A stretch of DNA of 64,000 nt from Brevinema_A sp051649245 (GTDB taxonomy: Bacteria > Spirochaetota > Brevinematia > Brevinematales > Brevinemataceae), in assembly GCA_051649245.1 (NCBI GenBank), contig JBOFGS010000018.1, positions 102,616 through 166,615 of the forward strand, read 5' to 3'. The notes beneath the pieces were generated by a model. The model saw nothing but the letters and a program-made list of their open reading frames with translations. It had not been told where the DNA came from and searched no databases. The stretch's first letter is position 1. Each line of letters starts with the position of its first letter. Shown one piece after another: positions 1 to 8,542 of the stretch. The position numbers and the translations under genes were made by a program.

Positions 1-1784
1 AAGAACAATGCTTCTTGATCTTTGGCAATTTGTTCCATATCTATTTGTAAGACGTTTTCTGAATTAAAGCTATCTAAAAAGATAACAATATCTTTCATAC
101 TTTCTTTTTTGATACGGATTCTAGTGCCGGCATCACGAAGGATTTGTAATAATTTTTGAACACTCATCATATGGTTGTCTAAGGTGTTTTTTGTTTCATT
201 AAAATTTTCTTTGAGTTTAACCATGGTATTACTATACTCTTTGAGACCAAGTTGTTGTTCTTCCATAGAGAATTTAATTTCTTGAGCTAAGTTTACTAGT
301 CCTTCAATGGTTGCTAACATTTCATGAGTGGCTGTATTTTGTTCCTGCATCATATTATTGAGCTGTGTGGTGCGATCAGCGACATTTTCTGAGTAGATAT
401 TAACTTGATGAAGTTCTTCTCCCGCAAGTTGAGCTTGAGCTACTGAATTTTCAATTTTATCTACCATGGTATCGACAACCGTACCAATTTCTTTGGCATT
501 TTTGTTAGTGGTTTCAGATAGACGTCGTATTTCTTCAGCAACAATTGCAAATCCTCGTCCTGATTCTCCTGCATGAGCAGCTTCAATGGAGGCATTCATG
601 GCAAGAAGATTGGTTTGTTTTGCGATACCTGTAATGAGTTTGAGTAATTTAATAATCTGAGATGAATATTCAGCAACATCTCTAATAGAAACAACAGATG
701 CTTCGACAGCTTGTGTTCCTTTATTCGCAATCTCTGTTAATTTAGTAGCAAACATAGCTGTATCATCAGAAATTTTTGCAACACTTTCTACTTGTCGGCT
801 CATTTCTTCAAGCGTCGCAGCAGATTCTGTCATGGCTGCAGATTGACGAGAGATATTTGAGAAAATAATATCTAAGGTTCGCTCCATTTCTTCTAATGCA
901 GATGCAGCTTGATTTACACTTGTTATTTGATGGTTCATTTGACCGGATATTGTATCAATCGAATAGCCCATTTCTTCTGTTTCTTGTAGCCATCCTTGTG
1001 ATGAACGGAATAATTGTGTTGATTGATAGAGAGCTTTGCGAGTTGCCACATTGACATCACTTACAGATGTCTCTAACTTTTCAAAAAATCTATTAAAACT
1101 ATTTGCTATATGCCCCATTTCATCAAAAGCTTTAAAACGAATACGTTGTGAAATATCCAACATACTTTCATCAGTGAGAAGATTATTTGCGACTTTTCCA
1201 ATATGCGTGATACGTATTGCAGTGACTTGTAATATAATAAATGCAATAAGCATCGAAATAATTAATGTTAAAATCATTATTTGATGGGATACAATTGATT
1301 TTGTAATTTCTTTTGAAATAGATTCAAGAGTGTCATTGTATACATCCCATGATGGATATTTGGTAGAGCTGATATAAATTTTACGTAATTCTTCCGGATT
1401 TTTTGTTTGAGATGCTTTGATTGCCAAATGATAGAGTAGATTAAATTGTTTTAATATCTCTAATGGAAATAGTTTTTCTTGATCAGCCATGATAAAATAA
1501 TAGATTGTTCCCTGATCTAGCATCAGTTCAAAACGTTCTTCCATATGATCAATTGCTTCTTTTGTTTGTAATTCAGGATTGTTCCATAAGAAAAATTTAT
1601 CAGCAATAAGAATTTTTAATTCTGTAGTGTATAATTGTCGAGCAGTAAGTTTGCTTGTGTAGGTGTTTTGTGATGATAAAATAGAGTAAACAATATATAA
1701 AATTATTCCTGTCACTCCCATAATAGAAATCACTTTAAATTGTACACTACTAATCATATTAATAAATTTTTCTTTAGTAGACAT
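1..1784 (-). CDS. Methyl-accepting chemotaxis protein (3' end outside window)
   Basis: This is a transmembrane chemoreceptor that passes ligand binding to CheA/CheW. Read from the ATG at 1784, which follows a CAGGAG ribosome site, it has a first membrane helix at about residues 15-36, an extracytoplasmic sensor of about 130 residues and a second helix at about 165-188. A HAMP region (190-245) and a long cytoplasmic signalling domain follow. The conserved hairpin tip is clear (QTNLLAMNASIEAAHAGE, then GRGFAIVAEEIRRLSE). About 594 codons are visible and the reading frame runs off the left edge without a stop. The sensor domain is not one I recognise, so the ligand is unknown. A promoter-like TTGATT-17-TATACA lies upstream. 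Confidence 0.93.
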   Translation of the reverse strand, partial: MSTKEKFINMISSVQFKVISIMGVTGIILYIVYSILSSQNTYTSKLTARQLYTTELKILIADKFFLWNNPELQTKEAIDHMEERFELMLDQGTIYYFIMADQEKLFPLEILKQFNLLYHLAIKASQTKNPEELRKIYISSTKYPSWDVYNDTLESISKEITKSIVSHQIMILTLIISMLIAFIILQVTAIRITHIGKVANNLLTDESMLDISQRIRFKAFDEMGHIANSFNRFFEKLETSVSDVNVATRKALYQSTQLFRSSQGWLQETEEMGYSIDTISGQMNHQITSVNQAASALEEMERTLDIIFSNISRQSAAMTESAATLEEMSRQVESVAKISDDTAMFATKLTEIANKGTQAVEASVVSIRDVAEYSSQIIKLLKLITGIAKQTNLLAMNASIEAAHAGESGRGFAIVAEEIRRLSETTNKNAKEIGTVVDTMVDKIENSVAQAQLAGEELHQVNIYSENVADRTTQLNNMMQEQNTATHEMLATIEGLVNLAQEIKFSMEEQQLGLKEYSNTMVKLKENFNETKNTLDNHMMSVQKLLQILRDAGTRIRIKKESMKDIVIFLDSFNSENVLQIDMEQIAKDQEALF

Positions 1785-1816
1785 TATTCTATAACTCCTG
1801 ATCTAATTTGTCGTAT

Positions 1817-1845
1817 TGTATATTACAATTAATATAAAAAATCAA
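1817..1845 (-). promoter_or_regulatory. Probable promoter of the chemoreceptor gene
   Basis: On the minus strand TTGATT (1845-1840) and TATACA (1822-1817) are separated by 17 bases, about 30 bases upstream of the chemoreceptor start codon. Confidence 0.45.
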
Positions 1846-2001
1846 ATCATCTCATATTAATTAACTTATATAAAATTACCATAATCTTTATCGATTATCA
1901 ATACTCAGATTGTTTTAAGATTACTTTATTTTACATTGAAGTTTAAAAATAATCAATGCTAATACAAGAAGAAAAAAAATATTTATTAGGATTTATTTTA
2001 T

Positions 2002-3996
2002 ATGTATATACCAAAAAATTTTTGTCTATATTCAAAATTTGATCCATCCGGTGATCAGCCTAAAGCAATCCATGATTTATCACAAAATTATTTAATCGGT
2101 ATGAAAGAACAAACATTACTTGGCGTGACAGGTAGTGGAAAAACATTTACCATGGCTGGTGTTATCCAAACACTTCAAGTACCGACATTGATTTTATCTC
2201 CCAATAAAACTCTTGCCGCTCAATTATTTCGAGAATTTAAAGAATTTTTTCCTGATAATGCTGTTGAATACTTTGTTTCAAACTTTAATTACTACCAACC
2301 TGAAGCTTTTCTCCCATCAAAAAATCTCTATATAGAAAAAGAATCTCGTATCAATGATGAGCTTGATCGGATGAGAATTTCCACAGTAGCGTCATTACTT
2401 GAGCGAAAAGACACGATCGTTATTGCGTCTGTTTCTTGTATTTATGGTATGGGAGCTCCAACAGATTATAAAGAATTATTACTCTTATTAACTATCGACA
2501 TGTTTATTGATATTCCTAAAGTAATTCAGCATCTTAATCGTATTTTATATGAAGAAAGAGATTTTACCCTTGAGAGATCTTGCTTTAGATATTATGATAA
2601 CACGTTAGATATTCATGCTTCCTACTCCAAAGATTTGTTGCGTATAAAATTAACAAAAGAATCACAAATTATTTCTATTACTCAATTACAGTACACTACA
2701 GGAAATATTGTAGCTACATTAGATAGAACCGTTATTTATCCTGCAGGATTATTTTTAACGACAGACAATAAAATTGGGCAATCAATTGAAAATATTGAGA
2801 TTGAACTTCAAGATCGTCTCTTGGAACTTCGTGCCGAAGGAAAAGAAGAAGAAGCATCTCGTCTTGAAGCACGTGTCAAATATGATATTGATATGATGAT
2901 TTCGATGGGCTATTGCAATGGAATGGAGAATTACTCCAGGCATTTAAATTTTAGAAAACCAGGTGAAAGACCTTTTACCTTGCTTGATTACTTTCCCAAA
3001 GGAGATTTTTTAACTATTATTGATGAATCCCATATTGCTGTCCCTCAAATTGGAAGTATGTTTAATGGAAATCTGAGTCGACGAAAAACATTGGTAGAAC
3101 ATGGATTTAGACTTCCTTCTGCAATTGACCATCGACCCTTGAGGACTGAAGAATTTTTTCAAATTTCCGATAAAGTACTGTATGTTTCGGCGACACCATC
3201 TGATTTTGAATTGCAACGATCAGAAGCTGTGATTGAGCAAATTATCAGACCTACAGGTTTGTTAGATCCACTTATTGAGATCAGACCTTCTGAAGGACAA
3301 ATTCCTGATATTATTAAAGAAGCTAAAAAAAGAAAAGCAAATGATGAACGAACTCTTGTGACAACATTAACTAAAAGAACTGCGGAAAATTTAACGGAAC
3401 ATTTAATCGAAGCAGGATTGCTAGTGGCCTATATCCACAGCGATGTAGATACCATCAAACGAACAGAAATCCTTCGTGATCTTCGTTTAGGTACTTATGA
3501 TGTACTTGTTGGGATTAATTTATTAAGAGAAGGTATTGACTTACCTGAGGTGTCTTTAGTATGTATCTTGGATGCAGATAAAGTAGGATTTTTACGTTCC
3601 TCAAAATCTTTGATCCAAATTATAGGTCGAAGTGCTCGTAATAGTAATGGTATCGTGCTCATGTATGCAGATAAGGAAACTATTGCTATGAAAGAAGCAA
3701 TTCGAGAAACAAAACGTCGTCGTAAGATTCAAAACGCACATAATAAAAAACACAAGATTATTCCTAAAACAATCAGAAAAGATATCAAAGAAATCCTAGA
3801 ACGAGAATATAACGCTGTAGAATCGAAAAAACATATTCGATCTGAAATAAAATATATTGTAAAACATGAAGAAACAACCGAAGATAAAATTAAAAAATTA
3901 ACGGATTTGATGACTTTTTATGCAGACAAACTCTTGTTTGCAGAAGCGGCATTGTGTCGCGATGAAATACTCAAATGGCAAAAAAAGGATGCTTAG
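2002..3996 (+). CDS. uvrB: Excinuclease ABC subunit B
   Basis: UvrB is the damage-verifying helicase-like subunit of nucleotide excision repair; it is loaded by UvrA and recruits UvrC. The 664-residue protein has normal length. Walker A is GVTGSGKT (41-48). The beta-hairpin segment follows (YFVSNFNYYQPEAF, then an IEKE..INDELD block), then the DESH box with VPQIG, then helicase motif VI (QIIGRSARNSNG, with Ser where Ala is usual). A C-terminal UVR motif that contacts UvrC ends the protein. The hairpin reads SNFNYY where SYYDYY is typical, so the sequence is somewhat diverged but all catalytic motifs are present. uvrA and uvrC are not in the window. The next gene starts 6 bases after the stop, so the two are probably co-transcribed. 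Confidence 0.97.
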   Translation: MYIPKNFCLYSKFDPSGDQPKAIHDLSQNYLIGMKEQTLLGVTGSGKTFTMAGVIQTLQVPTLILSPNKTLAAQLFREFKEFFPDNAVEYFVSNFNYYQPEAFLPSKNLYIEKESRINDELDRMRISTVASLLERKDTIVIASVSCIYGMGAPTDYKELLLLLTIDMFIDIPKVIQHLNRILYEERDFTLERSCFRYYDNTLDIHASYSKDLLRIKLTKESQIISITQLQYTTGNIVATLDRTVIYPAGLFLTTDNKIGQSIENIEIELQDRLLELRAEGKEEEASRLEARVKYDIDMMISMGYCNGMENYSRHLNFRKPGERPFTLLDYFPKGDFLTIIDESHIAVPQIGSMFNGNLSRRKTLVEHGFRLPSAIDHRPLRTEEFFQISDKVLYVSATPSDFELQRSEAVIEQIIRPTGLLDPLIEIRPSEGQIPDIIKEAKKRKANDERTLVTTLTKRTAENLTEHLIEAGLLVAYIHSDVDTIKRTEILRDLRLGTYDVLVGINLLREGIDLPEVSLVCILDADKVGFLRSSKSLIQIIGRSARNSNGIVLMYADKETIAMKEAIRETKRRRKIQNAHNKKHKIIPKTIRKDIKEILEREYNAVESKKHIRSEIKYIVKHEETTEDKIKKLTDLMTFYADKLLFAEAALCRDEILKWQKKDA

Positions 3997-4002
3997 ACTA
4001 TT

Positions 4003-4443
4003 ATGATTATTACAAAATTAGAACGACTCATTGTTGATGATTATCCTCGTCATATTGAAGAAGCATTAATATTTTTTTGTGGTAATAAAACAAAAATCAC
4101 TCAGAATTCGAAATCTTTTTATCAAGATGAGCAAGGAATTGATTATCTGATTTTTAATCATATTCCTGACAAAAAATATCTGTGGCATTCTTATAAAAAC
4201 CTCATCCAAATCTATATTATCATATCCGGTGAATTATTTCTTGAATTTGCTGATTTGGATACGATGATTCCAGATAAACAAGAGAATTCGATTATTTTTT
4301 ATCAAGGAATTAAAGAAGGTAGAATAAAATTATCTACAAATTCCATAGCTATTTTATTTCCTGAAGAAGTACATCGTTTGCTTCCTACTTTTCATAGGAA
4401 TGCTCTTCAAATAGTTCAAATTTCTACCCATATCGGATCTTAA
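4003..4443 (+). CDS. YhcH/YjgK/YiaL-like (DUF386) protein
   Basis: This 146-residue protein fits the DUF386 cupin-like family (YhcH, YjgK, EbgC), whose members occur with sugar and sialic-acid metabolism. The family pattern can be followed: a central region with the His of WHSYKNL then a beta strand ending in SGE, a central IIFYQG, and a C-terminal FPEEVHRL, which corresponds to the FPEDAHMP segment whose His binds metal in relatives. It starts 6 bases after uvrB and has no strong ribosome site of its own, which suggests translational coupling. No sugar genes are adjacent, so the substrate is unknown. It ends in a hairpin terminator. Confidence 0.7.
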   Translation: MIITKLERLIVDDYPRHIEEALIFFCGNKTKITQNSKSFYQDEQGIDYLIFNHIPDKKYLWHSYKNLIQIYIIISGELFLEFADLDTMIPDKQENSIIFYQGIKEGRIKLSTNSIAILFPEEVHRLLPTFHRNALQIVQISTHIGS

Positions 4444-4444
4444 A

Positions 4445-4470
4445 AATACTCCTAACAGGAGTATTTTTTA
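4445..4470 (+). terminator. Intrinsic terminator of the uvrB operon
   Basis: AATACTCCT pairs with AGGAGTATT across a 3-4 base loop and is followed by a T-run, immediately after the stop codon. Confidence 0.85.
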
Positions 4471-4501
4471 TTGCTGTTTTTTATGATCCCAATAAGAGTA
4501 T

Positions 4502-6199
4502 TTATTTTATAAGAACAGGTTCTGGCCTTATAATTTCAATCTCAATACTTGATAAACCTACTAACGGTTCATTTAAAGATATCTTATTGCTAATAATGGC
4601 AGGTGCTAAGATAGGTAATAGTTCAGCTTCTTTATTTTTAAATAAAGATAAACGTGCTTTTGGAAGTCTGGGTAGGATATTGTTTCCTGAAAGCCCTGAC
4701 GGATTTGACGCAACAAGCATTCCTGTAATATTTTTGGTATCATAAGATTGTCTGAGTGATTTGATAAGTTGTTCTTTTGTTCTGATACTCAAGGCTTGAG
4801 GAAAACATTGAAACAATTGCATTTCCAGATCTAAAGCATTTCCTACCAACAGCGAATATTTCCCTGCTTTTATTGTTTGAGGAAGCTGTATGGAAATATT
4901 TGTTTGGAATATATCTCCTAAAAAAGGAGCCATGGAGAGTTTGATATCTATTTTTTCACCTGGTAAAAATCCTTTTCGTGCAACATGGGCATTATACAAA
5001 CTATAGTAATTATAAGGTTTGTCTAAAATATCAAGATTGATCGTAACTTGTTCCGGAATGAGCTGTGTGAGTTGATTATCCCAAAGAAGAGACGTATAAT
5101 TAACCCAATAGTCTTTAATAGAGTTTGGTGCAAATAAGGTACCTCTTACCCAAGTTGTTGTATTTGAGACAATTAAATTATTCGTGAACATAATATTCCA
5201 AGACATATTAATTTGTTTCTCAATATTTTTCCCGAGTTCTCGTTGTAGCACAGATCCTACTATTTTGCCTAATAATGTGGGTAAATATTTTTTAGATCGT
5301 GCAATTTTCATATGATAGGTATTAGTAGATTTAGCGTTATTGATGTTGATTTGGACGGGGGTCATTTTTGCTTTTCTGTCAAATCGTCCATATACAGAAG
5401 ACATTCCGTCAAACATTGTTGAGCCAATATTTTCTGAAAGAGCACTACCCATTTTGAAAGAATTTTCTGCATTTGCAAGAACATGATAAATTTCTGCACG
5501 AGCCAAAGGTAAGCTTATTGGTCCTTCCTCATCAAAAGGATGACCAAAAATATATACATCTTCATCGTTGACGTAGGTTACGGTACCAATAGCCGCTAAC
5601 GAAATATCACCATCTACGAGTTTTACAGCAACAGCATCACCACCTTTTAGAGGACTAATACCATTAGATCGTGATGATGGAGCTACACAAAATTCTTCAA
5701 TTCCGACATATTGTTGGGTAGGGGAAATGTTTTCAAGATCCTTAAGTAATTCTGGATCGGTCAGACCGTTCAATGACCACATTGTTTTGATGGGTTGTGC
5801 ATTAGCAAAAGCCATATTTTTACTTCTTGTTTTGTCCGAAATCATATCTTCAATAGGTACCACACCTATGATAGGTTCTTTGGAAAAAGACCATCCGTAA
5901 GCTAATGCTCCCACTAATTTTTCATCAATATACACAGGGCTACCACTCATTCCAGCAGCACCAAACGTTAATGTGGTTTTTTCGTCTGTGAGTTTCATAA
6001 GAATCATTGCGGCTTTCGTGAGCTTATTAGGCATATAAGCAACAACCTCAACAGAAAGTTTCTCAGGTTCTATACCTTTCATGACTGTCAATAAATACCC
6101 TTTCATCCCAGGTTTTAGCTGATCAACAGGAAAAAATTCTTTATTTTGAGCAAATAATGTTGCAGTTATAAAAACAGATAAGAATACTATTTTTTTCAT
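4502..6199 (-). CDS. Exported S55 (SpoIVB-like) peptidase-domain protein
   Basis: This is a 565-residue protein with an N-terminal signal peptide (MKKIVFLSVFITATLFAQ). The N-terminal third carries the S55 serine peptidase signature of SpoIVB: a PG.KGYLLTV segment at about 30-40 and GMSGSPV at 83-89, followed by DEKLVGALAYGW. Family knowledge: SpoIVB triggers sporulation signalling in Bacillus, but S55 domains also occur in non-spore-formers, where the substrate is unknown. The C-terminal half is beta-rich and I do not recognise it. The gene lies 13 bases downstream of a barrel-like outer-membrane protein, which suggests an envelope role. The ribosome site is AAGGA before the ATG. Confidence 0.82.
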   Translation of the reverse strand: MKKIVFLSVFITATLFAQNKEFFPVDQLKPGMKGYLLTVMKGIEPEKLSVEVVAYMPNKLTKAAMILMKLTDEKTTLTFGAAGMSGSPVYIDEKLVGALAYGWSFSKEPIIGVVPIEDMISDKTRSKNMAFANAQPIKTMWSLNGLTDPELLKDLENISPTQQYVGIEEFCVAPSSRSNGISPLKGGDAVAVKLVDGDISLAAIGTVTYVNDEDVYIFGHPFDEEGPISLPLARAEIYHVLANAENSFKMGSALSENIGSTMFDGMSSVYGRFDRKAKMTPVQININNAKSTNTYHMKIARSKKYLPTLLGKIVGSVLQRELGKNIEKQINMSWNIMFTNNLIVSNTTTWVRGTLFAPNSIKDYWVNYTSLLWDNQLTQLIPEQVTINLDILDKPYNYYSLYNAHVARKGFLPGEKIDIKLSMAPFLGDIFQTNISIQLPQTIKAGKYSLLVGNALDLEMQLFQCFPQALSIRTKEQLIKSLRQSYDTKNITGMLVASNPSGLSGNNILPRLPKARLSLFKNKEAELLPILAPAIISNKISLNEPLVGLSSIEIEIIRPEPVLIK

Positions 6200-6212
6200 T
6201 ATTTATTCCTTA

Positions 6213-7763
6213 TTAAAAATGTAGCTCAATAGAGCCTTTTGCTTGAAATCCACCATAGAAAGATCCTTGAGAAATTTGGATATTTTGGTTTAAGATGTTG
6301 TTTAATTCCAAGGATAATGTAGCAATTTTATGGATCCGTTGTGATATTTTCATATTTAATAATACAAATACAGGTGTTGTTAAATCAGCTCTTAGTCTTC
6401 GTGGTGAAAGGGTAGTCATCGTTGTTTGAACCCAAAAACCAACAACTTGATAACCTAATCCCAAATTAATATCAAACTGATGAGGTGTTAATATAAGCCA
6501 TTCTTGATTAAAACGGTGATAGGTGTATGCAGCTTCAATTGAAAAAATATTCTTCACTTCTGATCCAAGAGAAACTTGAATTTCAAGAGAATCTGTATTG
6601 TTAATATTTTCAAAAAAATACAATTGATTTTGAGGATTAAAGGCATAAATATTTTTATGTTGGTACATATTGTAGGAAATTTTTGAGCCTATCCAAAAAA
6701 AAGCTGATGGTTTGGTTAATAGGGATAAAGATACGATCCATTTTGAATCAGGAAGAGGGGTGGTTGCAAAAAATTCATCTTTGTCAATGATATCTCCAGC
6801 TCCAAATAAATCATAATCTCCTGAAAGACCAAGTTTCATTAAAAATAAATCATAATAACTATATGACAAAGACAATTCCGGCCAACCAAAAATTTGGTCT
6901 ACGGATGATCCTAAAATAGTTCCACCAATTCTAGTAGTGAATCCTTTGCCAAGATAGAAGTCGCTTGCAATAGTTAATTTCCCAACATGTGTGATTTCTT
7001 TTTGTGTATAAGAATTGATGTTGTAACTTAAATCAGTAAAAAAATAGTTCCACTCAACAAAATTAGCATGGTAAGATAAACTAAAGTCATTTTCTGTGAG
7101 AATTGGTTCTGTAAGTGATGCACCGACAATATCCTCAAGTCCGGCAACCATTGTTCTAATATCAGAATCAAACTTAATATAAGAATATTCTGTTATCCAA
7201 TGTGAGAGATCAAATGATATCGGAATATAGTGGTACTGTTGATGAAAATTTATATTAGTAAAAAAACTTTGTTTTTTTTGTTTATAAGAGAGATTAGCAT
7301 CGATTAACGTATTTGTTAGTGCATAAGAAAAAATAACATTGAAGTGATTAGTATACTGCTGTGTGTTGTGGTATATAGTGCGATTATGTCCAACATTATC
7401 TTTAAATAATCCATTATAATCAATAACATAAAGTAAATTGTTAGTACTATTTTGTGAATGAAAATCCAGTGTTGTATTGTTATAAGAACCATAACCAAAA
7501 TCAACTATTGAATATTTATTAATCAATAGTTGTGATTGATTGATACGATATGACGAGTCTCTGATAGTTGATGAGCTTAGCTCTTCAAGATAAACTTCTT
7601 GAAACTGAGGATTTCGATCTTTTAACAATGCCTCTTCCACACTGTCGGTACCGATAGTGCTTTGATCTTCAAGCAGAAGTTCTATATCAGGCAATTCAAT
7701 GTTGTCGACTTGCGAAAACAGAAGAGTAGGTATTGCGAAAACAACAAATAAAAATTTATACAT
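6213..7763 (-). CDS. Outer-membrane beta-barrel protein, TonB-receptor-like
   Basis: The start was set at the ATG at 7763, which follows AAAGAGAC and gives a clear signal peptide (MYKFLFVVFAIPTLLFSQ); an upstream ATG at 7829 would add 22 residues that break it. The roughly 516-residue mature chain has an acidic N-terminal segment and then alternating aromatic beta strands to the end. The last strands include LELNNILNQN, typical of TonB-dependent receptor barrels, and the protein ends in Phe, as many outer-membrane proteins do. I see no N-terminal plug domain of usual size. The ligand is unknown. It is in the same operon as the S55 protein. Confidence 0.72.
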   Translation of the reverse strand: MYKFLFVVFAIPTLLFSQVDNIELPDIELLLEDQSTIGTDSVEEALLKDRNPQFQEVYLEELSSSTIRDSSYRINQSQLLINKYSIVDFGYGSYNNTTLDFHSQNSTNNLLYVIDYNGLFKDNVGHNRTIYHNTQQYTNHFNVIFSYALTNTLIDANLSYKQKKQSFFTNINFHQQYHYIPISFDLSHWITEYSYIKFDSDIRTMVAGLEDIVGASLTEPILTENDFSLSYHANFVEWNYFFTDLSYNINSYTQKEITHVGKLTIASDFYLGKGFTTRIGGTILGSSVDQIFGWPELSLSYSYYDLFLMKLGLSGDYDLFGAGDIIDKDEFFATTPLPDSKWIVSLSLLTKPSAFFWIGSKISYNMYQHKNIYAFNPQNQLYFFENINNTDSLEIQVSLGSEVKNIFSIEAAYTYHRFNQEWLILTPHQFDINLGLGYQVVGFWVQTTMTTLSPRRLRADLTTPVFVLLNMKISQRIHKIATLSLELNNILNQNIQISQGSFYGGFQAKGSIELHF

Positions 7764-7998
7764 GATAGTCTCTTTTGTTAATATACTGTTCCTATTATAG
7801 CACAGCTTCTTAAAAAATTCAACTGACATTAAATCACGAAAATGAATGATCGAAATTTTGTTGAGTGTTCTTTTTTAGATATTAAGAAATAACAATAGTT
7901 ATCAATTAATAAAAAATAGATAAATTAATACTTCTAAAAACATTATTATTGTTGTTTAACAATTTCAAAGAGACATAGGAGATGTATCAATAATACGA

Positions 7999-8028
7999 TA
8001 AAAACTCTCAAATAATAGGAGTTTTTAT
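7999..8028 (-). terminator. Terminator overlapping the end of the small membrane-protein gene
   Basis: AAAAACTC and GAGTTTTT form a hairpin on both strands with an AT-rich loop. The stop codon of the neighbouring gene lies inside the distal arm. Confidence 0.6.
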
Positions 8029-8426
8029 TCTATTATTTGAGGAAGTTTGATTCCTTTTGCTAAGAGAAGTGCTTCTCCTTCTGGAGATACAGGGAGAAAT
8101 CCATGATTGATTAATCCCTGAGTATATATTTTGTTGTAAAATAACGAGCCTAGTACATTAACAAAAAAGGTCAAAAATGCATTTATTTTGGTATATATTT
8201 CGCTATTTTCTGATAAAATTTGTAATGAGGTAAAACCATCGATAGTAATAATCTGGAATGGTGTGAAATATAATCCTGACAGATAGATTAAAAATAATGG
8301 CAAAAATAACTTCCAATCTTTTCGAAACAAAAGAACAAAGATACCAAAAAATAATGTCGTAAATGAAAATCCTAATTTTGCGAATTTGACTTTATTTTTT
8401 TCTGTATGTTTTAATAAAATTTGCAT
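8025..8426 (-). CDS. Small integral membrane protein, DUF2628-like
   Basis: The ATG at 8426 is chosen because AGGA lies 9 bases upstream; a TTG at 8435 abuts the AGGA and is unlikely. The 133-residue product has a short basic N-terminus and a segment FAKLGFSFTTLFFGIFVLLFRKDWK, then further hydrophobic helices. The motif F.WT.FF..F..LFR.DWK and a distal Y.KIY...L...G resemble DUF2628 membrane proteins of unknown function. It stands alone between terminators, so it is probably a single-gene transcript. The function is not known. Confidence 0.6.
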   Translation of the reverse strand: MQILLKHTEKNKVKFAKLGFSFTTLFFGIFVLLFRKDWKLFLPLFLIYLSGLYFTPFQIITIDGFTSLQILSENSEIYTKINAFLTFFVNVLGSLFYNKIYTQGLINHGFLPVSPEGEALLLAKGIKLPQIIE

Positions 8427-8502
8427 AATAAACAATCCTACGATAATATATTTTTAGTTTATTATAAAATATAAAAAAAATCAAGGTATTTTTTATTCTA
8501 TA

Positions 8503-8536
8503 ATAAATAACGGTAGCCTAGGCTACCGTTATTTAT
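8503..8536 (-). terminator. 34-base perfect palindrome, probable terminator of accA-pfp
   Basis: A perfect palindrome centred at 8519/8520 with core CGGTAGCCTAGGCTACCG and AT-rich flanks lies 6 bases beyond the pfp stop. On the minus strand it is followed by a U-rich stretch. Confidence 0.7.
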
Positions 8537-8542
8537 GGAAGA

